13,212 bases of DNA from Acidobacteriota bacterium (GTDB taxonomy: Bacteria > Acidobacteriota > Terriglobia > Terriglobales > SCQP01), in NCBI GenBank assembly GCA_021818645.1, contig JAKATS010000148.1, positions 1 to 13,212 on the forward strand, written 5' to 3'. A program made the translations under genes and the position numbers. Under the pieces are notes generated by a model, which did no database searches, was not told where the DNA came from, and saw only the letters and a list, made by a program, of their open reading frames with translations. This document shows, piece by piece, positions 1 through 6,610 of the stretch (position 1 is its first letter; every line of letters starts with the position of its first letter).

Positions 1-565
1 CGGCGACCGGACTGGCGGCCAGGGCGCCGGCATTTTTTTGCGCCAGCAGGTATTCGCGCTCGGTGGCCAGCAGTTGCGGGCTGTAGATGGTCAGCAGGGG
101 CTGTCCTCGCCGGACATATTGAAACCGGCGGTTGACGAATGTTTTTCGCACCCATCCGCTGAATCGAAGCTGTATTACGGACTGCCTGCGTTCGTCCACG
201 CTGACGCTGCCGGGCGCGCGAATCTGTTCCACCAAATCGCGCCAGCCAACCCGGCCAATCGTGACCCCGATGCGTTGCAGCCGCTGGGCGGAAATTTGCA
301 TGGGTGCGAGCGGCGTAGCCGGTGGTCCTGCCGGCGCAGATGGGAAAGGCGCCAGCAGGTTGCCCGAAGCCGCAGCCCTCGCCGGCGGCATGGTCATCCC
401 GGCCGGCATGGAAGCCGGCGGCGGAACCCGGCGTGGAGCGGAATGTTCGCCACTGTGCCGGCGTACGATCAGCAAACCGGCCAGCACCGCATTCAACCCC
501 AATGCCAGTGCCAACAGCAGGTAAAGTTTCGTGGCGGAACGGCCATTCGTATTGATTTGCGTCAT
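1..565 (-). CDS. RND efflux periplasmic adaptor, CusB-like (partial, C-terminus beyond window)
   Basis: This is the N-terminal 188 codons of a membrane-fusion adaptor that would link an inner-membrane RND metal pump to the outer-membrane channel encoded just upstream in the same operon. The start is the ATG at 565, preceded by an AGGGTGA ribosome-binding site about five bases away. Residues 13-34 form one hydrophobic anchor. A Pro/Ala/Met-rich linker follows with His37, His41, Met53, Met57 and Met59. The first beta strands come around residues 115-165, with the run FSGWVRKTF, the lipoyl-like GQPLLTIYSPQLLATEREYLLAQ region and the start of the hairpin helix. The YSP-x-L-x-x-x-x-x-EYLLA pattern is typical of CusB/heavy-metal adaptors. 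The Met-rich linker resembles the region where CusB binds Cu(I)/Ag(I), but metal specificity is inference. The gene lies 50 bases after the TolC-like gene and is cut by the window edge, so no pump domain contact can be judged. Confidence 0.9.
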   Translation of the reverse strand, partial: MTQINTNGRSATKLYLLLALALGLNAVLAGLLIVRRHSGEHSAPRRVPPPASMPAGMTMPPARAAASGNLLAPFPSAPAGPPATPLAPMQISAQRLQRIGVTIGRVGWRDLVEQIRAPGSVSVDERRQSVIQLRFSGWVRKTFVNRRFQYVRRGQPLLTIYSPQLLATEREYLLAQKNAGALAASPVA

Positions 566-615
566 AAATCACCCTGCCATTCATTCCCATCCCATCGCGA
601 ACGACTGCAATCCGT

Positions 616-1878
616 TCAATTTCCCCGTGTGAGTTGCCGTATTCGAACCACTGCGTTGGCCTGCTGTTCAAGAATGCGGGCATAAGCCAGGTGCTCCTGC
701 AGCAGTCGTTGAGCGGTTGCAAGCGCCGCGGTCAGGCCGCGGTGTCCGGATTGATAATCAAGCAGGCTGGCGCGTACGGCAGCGCGCGCCTGGGGCAGCA
801 GGCCGCGGCTGTATAGTTGCGCCAGATCGTGATCGGTGCGGGCATCCGTTTGCGCCTGCTCGAACTCATATTGCAGCCGGTCGCGGCGGGCCTGCAGATG
901 GGCGCGGGCGGCATGCAGCCGCTCCACCGCCCGCGTTACCTGCGCCTTTTCCCGATGCCCCCGTAGAAAAGGCAGATTCATGCTCAGAGTGAACATGTAA
1001 TAAGCGGGAAAACTCAAGCCGGTGCGCTGGTACATGCCTGATAATTTGAAATCGGGGTCGCGTCCTTTGCGCGCCAGCTGCAGCGCCAGCGCCTGACTGC
1101 GAATCCGGGCCCGTTGTTGGCGCAGGGCGGGATTGGAATGCAAAACAGAAACCCGGGAAGATTTCGGCAGCGCTAATAAGCGCAATCCCTCCGGCTGCAC
1201 CCCGGGATGACCGGCCGGCCAGTTTAATAATGCCCCTAGCTGGGCCTGTAGCACGCGGGCTTGATTGCGGGCAACAGCCAGGTCGCGAAGCAGTCGTGTT
1301 TGCTCCAGTTGAGCGCGCCAGACGGATGCCTGCGTTCCCTGCCCGGCGGCATAATGCACTGCGGCGATTGCGGCAATGCGGGCCAGCAGTGTTTGTTGCG
1401 CATGCAGCAGCCGGCGTTCTCGCCGGATATAAGCCAGCTGCCAATAGGCCCGGGCGACCTGGGCAAGCACCCGGCGCCGCACCCGGCGCCATTGCGCGCG
1501 CGCCACAGCTGCATTTTGCGTTGCGATGGCGCCGCGCAGACGCAGCTTGCCGGGATAGGGGATGGTCTGGCTGGCGCCCACCCCCAGATAGGCAAAATTG
1601 TTATTGTGCAACCCCGCTCCGGGCAGCGGATCACCGACACTGAAAGACTGCAATTGCAGCCGCGGCGATGGCCAGGCCGAAGCCATAGCCCGGTCTTCGC
1701 GCCGGCTCCGCCATGCATGGCGCGCGGCCTGAATCTCGGGATTGCGGCGCGCCGCCAGGCGCAGCAACGATTCTAATTGAGTTGGAACTGGCGCCGTTAA
1801 TCGCGGATCAGGCCGCATTTGGCCGTACGCCGCGAATACGGCTGCCCCCAACACTACCGGCAACAATCGTATTTGCAT
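616..1878 (-). CDS. TolC-family outer-membrane channel of metal RND efflux (CusC/CzcC-like)
   Basis: This 420-residue protein is predicted to be the outer-membrane exit duct of the RND metal efflux system. Residues 1-19 form a Sec signal peptide with a hydrophobic core and likely cleavage near AAYG-Q. No lipobox Cys is present, unlike E. coli CusC, so it should not be lipidated. The mature part shows the two structural repeats of the family. The first starts around residue 36 with LLRLAARRNPEIQAARHAW, then long Arg/Ala/Gln-rich helices. The last helix ends in RILEQQANAVVRIRQL. Beta-strand segments sit near residues 76-110 and 275-305 (DFKLSGMYQRTGL, YYMFTLSMNLPF). The length fits CzcC-type proteins. 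A GGGAG ribosome-binding site lies about ten bases before the ATG at 1878. The CusB-like gene follows after 50 bases and the Cys-rich gene ends 84 bases upstream, so the three are probably co-transcribed. Metal substrate cannot be fixed from this protein alone. Confidence 0.92.
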   Translation of the reverse strand: MQIRLLPVVLGAAVFAAYGQMRPDPRLTAPVPTQLESLLRLAARRNPEIQAARHAWRSRREDRAMASAWPSPRLQLQSFSVGDPLPGAGLHNNNFAYLGVGASQTIPYPGKLRLRGAIATQNAAVARAQWRRVRRRVLAQVARAYWQLAYIRRERRLLHAQQTLLARIAAIAAVHYAAGQGTQASVWRAQLEQTRLLRDLAVARNQARVLQAQLGALLNWPAGHPGVQPEGLRLLALPKSSRVSVLHSNPALRQQRARIRSQALALQLARKGRDPDFKLSGMYQRTGLSFPAYYMFTLSMNLPFLRGHREKAQVTRAVERLHAARAHLQARRDRLQYEFEQAQTDARTDHDLAQLYSRGLLPQARAAVRASLLDYQSGHRGLTAALATAQRLLQEHLAYARILEQQANAVVRIRQLTRGN

Positions 1879-1895
1879 TGCGATTCACTCCCGGG

Positions 1896-1918
1896 AAAAA
1901 AGAAAAACCGGATGCCGG
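1896..1918 (-). terminator. Possible weak attenuator hairpin between Cys-rich gene and CusC-like gene
   Basis: On the minus strand a short self-complementary CCGG-CAT-CCGG (1908-1918) is followed directly by the T-rich tract TTTTTCTTTTTT (1907 down to 1896). It sits in the 84-base spacer between the small Cys-rich gene and the TolC-like gene. The stem is only four base pairs with a three-base loop. It could reduce read-through rather than stop it, or mean nothing. Low confidence. Confidence 0.2.
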
Positions 1919-1962
1919 AAAAACCAGGGTTCTTCGGGCACACGTATCCCTGTGAAAGTGAA

Positions 1963-2325
1963 TCAAATGAGCAGTACGGCGGATAAATGGCGGGGGGGTG
2001 AATATATTTGCGGACTGTTTTCGCGCGAATATCTGCCCGGCAGCCACCTGGAACCGGTCAGTTGAGGAATGACGCCGCCCGGATTGAGGTTGGCGCTGGC
2101 GGCCGGATTCACGGGGTTTCCATTGTAAAATGCCCGCCAGGGGTGGACTGGCATCCGGCGGCAGCTTGACTGACAGGAGCCATACTCATGCATGCAGGTA
2201 CCCCGCATGTTCCGGCAGCAGGCCGCTGGCGAACCCGGTTGACTCATGAGGGCCAGACAGTTGGCCGCTGGCGCGCCCAGCGCCAATGTGACCGCCAAGA
2301 CTAAAATGTTGGCCCAGATGCGCAC
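1963..2325 (-). CDS. Small secreted Cys/Met/His-rich protein heading metal-efflux operon
   Basis: I do not recognise a named family. Read from the GTG at 2325 the protein has 120 residues. Residues 1-25 look like a signal peptide: Arg2, then a hydrophobic core ILVLAVTLALG and an Ala-rich end. A compact cluster follows with Cys36, Cys37, Met40, Cys44, Met45, His46, Cys51 and Cys55, spaced CC-x6-C-x6-C-x3-C. The rest is Pro/Asn/Gly-rich and ends in a short hydrophobic SPPRHLSAVLLI tail. The frame is open upstream to an ATG at 2379, but a promoter-like pair overlaps that extension, and the signal peptide fits best when started at the GTG. It lies 84 bases upstream of the CusC-like gene on the same strand. 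From context it may be a periplasmic metal-binding protein or metal sensor. From memory, unchecked, acidobacterial metal-efflux operons often carry small Cys-rich secreted proteins like this. That it is a real gene is probable, not proven. Confidence 0.6.
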   Translation of the reverse strand: MRIWANILVLAVTLALGAPAANCLALMSQPGSPAACCRNMRGTCMHEYGSCQSSCRRMPVHPWRAFYNGNPVNPAASANLNPGGVIPQLTGSRWLPGRYSRENSPQIYSPPRHLSAVLLI

Positions 2326-2361
2326 GAGTATAGTATGCGGAATCCAGGCCGGGCAGGTCAA
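2325..2361 (-). promoter_or_regulatory. Candidate sigma70-type promoter for metal-efflux operon, predicted leaderless
   Basis: On the minus strand TTGACC (2361-2356) and CATACT (2337-2332) are separated by 18 bases. Counting from the -10 box, the transcript would start at 2325, exactly the G of the GTG chosen for the Cys-rich gene. An overlapping TATACT (2332-2327) offers an alternative -10. The match is found by eye, with no measured start site. Confidence 0.4.
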
Positions 2362-2396
2362 ATAAGTATCGGCATGCATTCGCCGGCAATTTGGTG

Positions 2397-2425
2397 AATG
2401 CTCCAGAATATGCCCGTTCTATAAT
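2397..2425 (+). promoter_or_regulatory. Candidate promoter for M1 peptidase (perfect TATAAT)
   Basis: A perfect TATAAT lies at 2420-2425, in the divergent region between the metal operon and the peptidase gene. No good -35 is present at 17 bases: AATGCT at 2397-2402 is poor, and TTGGTG at 2391 is 23 bases away. Transcription would begin near 2432, giving a leader of about 20 bases without a Shine-Dalgarno sequence before the ATG at 2452. Confidence 0.4.
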
Positions 2426-2451
2426 TGATATTCTTTCCTTCCGGCACTCTG

Positions 2452-5172
2452 ATGAACCATATTTCTTTTTGTTTTCCCGTCCGCACCCGCAGATTTTTGT
2501 GTTTGGCAGCTCTGTCTGCTGTGCTGTGTCCGGCGCTGTGGGCGCAGGCAGTGGGCGGCGCCACGCCCGACCATCGCTTCGGCAGGCCGCACCGCTGGCA
2601 ATGGCCGCCCAGCCCGGCTTATCACGTTTTGAACTATAAACTGCGGCTGCGGTTTCATCCCCGGCGGGGCGAAGTGCTGGGCAGGGAAACCATCACCCTG
2701 GTTCCCTTTCATAACCATTTCCAGAGTTTTTATCTGAACAGCGTGGGGCTGGCGATTGACGGTGTATCCCTGACCGCGGTGGGCGAGGCCAGCCGCGCGC
2801 CTTCAGCCGATGCGCCGGCCATTACGGAACCTCTGCGCCAGCTCCCGTCACCCCAGACCCTCGATTTCAGCCTGGCGCCGCGGCGGTTGAATATCCGCCT
2901 GCCGCGCGCCTATCTGGCGGGCAGCCGGTTGCGGCTGCAAATTATCTATCATGGCTTTCCCAAGGCTGGTCTGACATTCATCAATCCCAGCCGCTATTAT
3001 CCTCATCGCCCGGCCGAGATCTGGTCGCAGGGCGAAAGCATATTTAACCGAAACTGGTTTCCCTGCTGGGATTACCCCAACGACAAGGCCACCAGCGAAA
3101 CCATCACCACGGTCCCGGCGGGACAGATCGTGGTCTCCAACGGTCACCTGGCCAGCGTGAAAAAGCACGCGGGCGAGGCGACCTATGACTGGGTGGAATC
3201 GGTGCCGCACAGCTCCTATTTGATATCCATCGCGGTTGGCCCCTGGGCAGAGTTCACCCAATACCTGCCGGAACCGGATGGCAAACCCCTGCCGGTCGAA
3301 ACTTTTGTGCCTCGATATGTGAGTCGCGCCCGCGCCATGCGCTCCTTCGGCCTTACACCCGACATGATTGCGTGGTATCAGCAGGAAACCGGCATCCGTT
3401 ATCCGTACGGCAAATATGCCCAGACGGCGGTGCATAACTTTACCGAAGGCGGCATGGAAAACATCAGCGCCACGACCCAGACGGAATGGACACTGCATTC
3501 GCGCCGTGCCGGCCTTGATACCAGCAGCCAGAGCCTGGTGGCGCATGAACTGGCGCACCAGTGGTTTGGCGATCTGGTGACGACGCGCGATTGGGCCAGC
3601 ATCTGGCTCAACGAAGGCTTCGCGTCTTTTATGGACGCAACGTATACCCAGCATCACAACGGTGAAAATGCCTACCGCTGGGCGATCTATCAGGACCAGA
3701 AACAGGCACAGTCCGAGGATCTGCATCAGTACCTGCGCCCGATTGTGGACGATCACTACCGCTATCCCGAACAGGTTTTTGACGCCGCGACCTACCTGAA
3801 AGGCGCTTCCATTCTGGATATGCTGCGCAACGTGCTGGGAGACCGTCTGTTCTGGCTATCGCTGCATCAGTATTTGGTAATACACCGCACCGGCGTCGTC
3901 GGCATCCACGATCTGATGGCGGCGATCCGCCAGGCCTCGGGCGAAAATCTGGACTGGTTTTTTCATGAATGGCTCTACCGCGGCGGCATGCCCCATTATG
4001 TCGTTCAAGCCCGCTGGGACGCGGCGCACAAGCAGGAAATCGTCAATGTGATGCAGACACAGACCCGCGACTCGGTGCAGCCATTGTTCCGCATGCCGGT
4101 CGAGCTGGCGTTTTACGGCACGGAGCGCCAGGCCATACAACGGCGGGTGATGTTGGCCGCGGTGCGCCGGCAGAGCTTTGCCATTCCTCTGGCTTTCAAG
4201 CCGCGCATCGTGGATTTTGACCCCGACGACATTATTGATAAACAGCTTACGTTTGCAAAAACCCCTGCCGAATTGATCCGGCAGGTTGTGCTTGATCCGG
4301 CCATGATGAGCCGTTACTGGGCGGTGCGTCAACTGGCCAGATGGCCGCCCACGCCTCAGATCACCGCTGCTCTGGCAACCGAATTGGCTCATGACAACTA
4401 CTGGACGGTGCGGGCGGCGGCCGTGCAAGGGCTGAAAAAATCCCTGGCCAATTCTCAAACTCAGGCGGCGGCGCAAGCGGCATTGCTGCAAGCATTGGCC
4501 TCAGCTCATGCGCAGCCGCGCAGCGCGGTAAGGGCCGCGGCGGCTGCGGCTCTGGCCGCGGTGGCCAGCCGGCCGGATGTATTTGCCGCATTGCGGCAGG
4601 CATTCCAGCAGGACCCCAGCTATGCGGTTGAGGGCGCGGCCGCGGTCAGTCTGGCCGCAGGCAATTCTTCTCAGGCCTATCCCCTGATCGCTCGCGCATT
4701 GGCGATGGCTCATGCCGTGCATCAGATTCGCGGCCTCGAAATCGCTCTCGGCCGCTGCCATAATCCACAAGCCGCGGCCACACTGCTCAAACTGACGCAG
4801 CCCGGCACCCAGATGCTGGAACGGCTCATCGCGCTGTATCTGCTGCCCAGCCAGGCCCCGCTGCTGAGCCGGCAAAAGGCTCAGATCGCGCAGACCATTC
4901 AGGCGGCGCTCGACGCGCATTTTCCCATTTTAAAAGAAGTGGGAATGCAGGTAGCGGCCGGCCTGCATGATACGAGTGTGATTCCGCAGCTGCAGGACGA
5001 TGCCCGCAATTTGCCCACCCCCAATCAGCGCCATGCGGCCCGCAGCGCCTTGCGCAGGCTGATCGGGCCTTCGGCGGGCGAAAAGGCGCATGCGGCGCGC
5101 CGGATCCAGCGCCTGCAACAGCATATCGAGCGCTTGCGGCGTCAACAGCAGGCCTGGAAGAAAATCGCATAA
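2452..5172 (+). CDS. Secreted M1-family zinc aminopeptidase with C-terminal HEAT repeats
   Basis: This 906-residue protein should remove N-terminal residues from peptides in the periplasm or outside the cell. I chose the ATG at 2452 over the in-frame TTG at 2425 because the TTG overlaps the TATAAT box and the signal peptide fits the ATG (RTRRF, then a hydrophobic core to ALWA, cleavage near residue 31-33). An N-terminal beta domain spans roughly residues 45-230 and carries the family run NRNWFPCWDYPND. The peptidase domain has the exopeptidase motif GGMEN at 333-337 and the zinc motif HELAH with His365, Glu366 and His369, plus Glu388 as third ligand in NEGF. Tyr448 in YLKGAS is the likely transition-state tyrosine. 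From about residue 605 to the end, Ala/Leu-rich helical pairs (for example YWAVRQLARW and YWTVRAAAVQGLKK) form a HEAT-like domain, ending in a basic Gln/Arg-rich helix. All catalytic residues are present. The HEAT part replaces the ERAP1-type C-terminal domain of many M1 enzymes. Confidence 0.95.
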   Translation: MNHISFCFPVRTRRFLCLAALSAVLCPALWAQAVGGATPDHRFGRPHRWQWPPSPAYHVLNYKLRLRFHPRRGEVLGRETITLVPFHNHFQSFYLNSVGLAIDGVSLTAVGEASRAPSADAPAITEPLRQLPSPQTLDFSLAPRRLNIRLPRAYLAGSRLRLQIIYHGFPKAGLTFINPSRYYPHRPAEIWSQGESIFNRNWFPCWDYPNDKATSETITTVPAGQIVVSNGHLASVKKHAGEATYDWVESVPHSSYLISIAVGPWAEFTQYLPEPDGKPLPVETFVPRYVSRARAMRSFGLTPDMIAWYQQETGIRYPYGKYAQTAVHNFTEGGMENISATTQTEWTLHSRRAGLDTSSQSLVAHELAHQWFGDLVTTRDWASIWLNEGFASFMDATYTQHHNGENAYRWAIYQDQKQAQSEDLHQYLRPIVDDHYRYPEQVFDAATYLKGASILDMLRNVLGDRLFWLSLHQYLVIHRTGVVGIHDLMAAIRQASGENLDWFFHEWLYRGGMPHYVVQARWDAAHKQEIVNVMQTQTRDSVQPLFRMPVELAFYGTERQAIQRRVMLAAVRRQSFAIPLAFKPRIVDFDPDDIIDKQLTFAKTPAELIRQVVLDPAMMSRYWAVRQLARWPPTPQITAALATELAHDNYWTVRAAAVQGLKKSLANSQTQAAAQAALLQALASAHAQPRSAVRAAAAAALAAVASRPDVFAALRQAFQQDPSYAVEGAAAVSLAAGNSSQAYPLIARALAMAHAVHQIRGLEIALGRCHNPQAAATLLKLTQPGTQMLERLIALYLLPSQAPLLSRQKAQIAQTIQAALDAHFPILKEVGMQVAAGLHDTSVIPQLQDDARNLPTPNQRHAARSALRRLIGPSAGEKAHAARRIQRLQQHIERLRRQQQAWKKIA

Positions 5173-5221
5173 ACGGTAACGGCGCGAGTTCTCCTGACGT
5201 ACTTAGAATGGTCCCTGCTCT

Positions 5222-5253
5222 GTGGACACATCCACGATTGCGCGGGTGATAAT
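5222..5253 (+). promoter_or_regulatory. Candidate promoter and small inverted repeat before adaptor operon
   Basis: TGGACA at 5223-5228 and GATAAT at 5248-5253 form a promoter-like pair with a long 19-base spacer. The transcript would start near 5260, leaving about three bases before the ATG at 5263. The -35 lies inside a perfect inverted repeat, GTGGA-CACA-TCCAC (5222-5235), which could be an operator. No terminator is visible after the peptidase gene at 5172, so read-through is also possible. Confidence 0.35.
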
Positions 5254-5262
5254 AATTGCAGC

Positions 5263-6564
5263 ATGGAATTTTTCCGTCTCCATTCCATTCGCATCACCGG
5301 ACCGGTGCTGGGTCTGGCCCTCAGCATGGCGCTGGCGGGCTGCGGCTTGAAATCCACCGCCCATGCGGCCCCGGCCGGCGCCGTTCCACCCGGCGCGGCA
5401 GTCTTGCGCCAGGGCCGTTTGCGGCCGTTTTCACTGCGCTTTAACGGCAAAATTGAGCCGGTCACCGCTCGCACCCTGCGCATGCCCCGTATCTATGGCC
5501 AGTACGGACCGCAGACCCTGATCTCCATTGCTCCCAATGGAAGCCTGGTGCATAAGGGCGAAGTCGTGGCGGAATTTGACCGCACCGCCGAGATCGAGGC
5601 GGCCCGCGAGAATGAAGCGACCTATCAGGATCTGGCGCATCAGGTCGCGGAGCAGATTGCCACCAATCAGAAAGATGCGGAGACCAACCTTGCTTTATTG
5701 AAGCAGGCTGAAGCCGCGGCCGCGGATGCCCGGCTGGAATTGCGCCAGGCGCCGATCCTGAGCCGCATTCAGGTCGGCATCGATCAAGCCAATCTGGCCG
5801 ATGCCCTGGCCCAGGTGAAAGATCAGAAAAAAATTAATCAATTGAAGGCGCAGGCTGACCAGGGCACGCTCGACTCGCTCATTGCCCAGCGTGATTGGCA
5901 GAAACTGCAATGGCAGCGGGCGGTAGGAAATCTTCATTTGCTGAGATTGCGCTCGCCGATGAATGGCTATGTGGCGCTGAAGACGATTTTCCTGAATGGC
6001 ACCCTCGCGCATCCGCAATCGGGAGATCAGATTTTTCCCCGCCGCCCATTGCTGCGTATTTTCGATCCTCAGCACATGGAAGTGGACACTACGGTGAATG
6101 GCAGCGATCTGGGCCGGCTGGTGATGGGCATGCCGGCGATGGTCATTATGGATGCCTTTCCCAACTATGCCTTTCAGTCCCGGCTGGTCAGTATTTCCCC
6201 TATCGCGGCGGTATCCATGGGGACTCCGGTGCGGAACTTCAGCGCCGAGTTCATGCTGCTGCCCCAGCCCTGCCGGGTGCGCGCGCGGGCCGGCGTCCAT
6301 GCCAAGCGCGGCTGCCCGGCCTTGATGCCCGACCTGACCACGGCCGTGCAGATTCAAGCGCCTCCGCCCGCACCCGGAATTCTGGCCCCGCGGCTGGCGC
6401 TGAGCTTTCACCATGGCCGCGCCTGGGTGACACCCTTCACCGGTTCTCCCATTGCCGTGCGAGTGCTGGGTTACGACAACCGGAATGCGGAAATCACAGG
6501 TCCGGTGCATCCGGGGGAGCGGGTGAAAACCGGATTTGTGCTGAGCGAAAAATCAGAGCCCTGA
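5263..6564 (+). CDS. Lipoprotein periplasmic adaptor (HlyD/MacA-type), first of three
   Basis: This 433-residue adaptor would sit on the periplasmic face of a membrane and bridge the permease to the TolC channel. Residues 1-26 are a lipoprotein signal peptide with lipobox LAGC and Cys27 as the lipid anchor. The first lipoyl half is near residues 85-106 (SLVHKGEVVAEFD). A coiled-coil hairpin runs from Asp106 to Arg230, with ILSRIQ at 165-170 at its midpoint. The second lipoyl half is RSPMNGYVALK (230-240). Beta-barrel segments follow (MEVDTTVNGSDLGRLVMGMPAMV). An unusual stretch bounded by Cys337 and Cys351, rich in Arg/Ala, interrupts the place where its two neighbours have the LRxGM-type strand. 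The final strands end in VHPGERVKTGFVLSE. No clear Shine-Dalgarno site precedes the ATG, which is almost at the predicted transcript start. It begins the adaptor-permease-channel cluster. Substrate unknown. Confidence 0.88.
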   Translation: MEFFRLHSIRITGPVLGLALSMALAGCGLKSTAHAAPAGAVPPGAAVLRQGRLRPFSLRFNGKIEPVTARTLRMPRIYGQYGPQTLISIAPNGSLVHKGEVVAEFDRTAEIEAARENEATYQDLAHQVAEQIATNQKDAETNLALLKQAEAAAADARLELRQAPILSRIQVGIDQANLADALAQVKDQKKINQLKAQADQGTLDSLIAQRDWQKLQWQRAVGNLHLLRLRSPMNGYVALKTIFLNGTLAHPQSGDQIFPRRPLLRIFDPQHMEVDTTVNGSDLGRLVMGMPAMVIMDAFPNYAFQSRLVSISPIAAVSMGTPVRNFSAEFMLLPQPCRVRARAGVHAKRGCPALMPDLTTAVQIQAPPPAPGILAPRLALSFHHGRAWVTPFTGSPIAVRVLGYDNRNAEITGPVHPGERVKTGFVLSEKSEP

Positions 6565-6610
6565 TATCACACAGCATGCATTTTTGTCGAATTTGAACTG
6601 CATTGTAACC

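Noticed and set aside
38..685. A 215-codon plus-strand open frame over the CusB-like gene
   Set aside because: The opposite strand encodes a recognisable adaptor with anchor, linker and lipoyl region; this frame is Arg/Gln-rich without sense.
2848..3756. A 302-codon open frame on the minus strand inside the peptidase gene
   Set aside because: It covers the region encoding the zinc motif and has no domain features; it is a by-product of GC-rich coding sequence.
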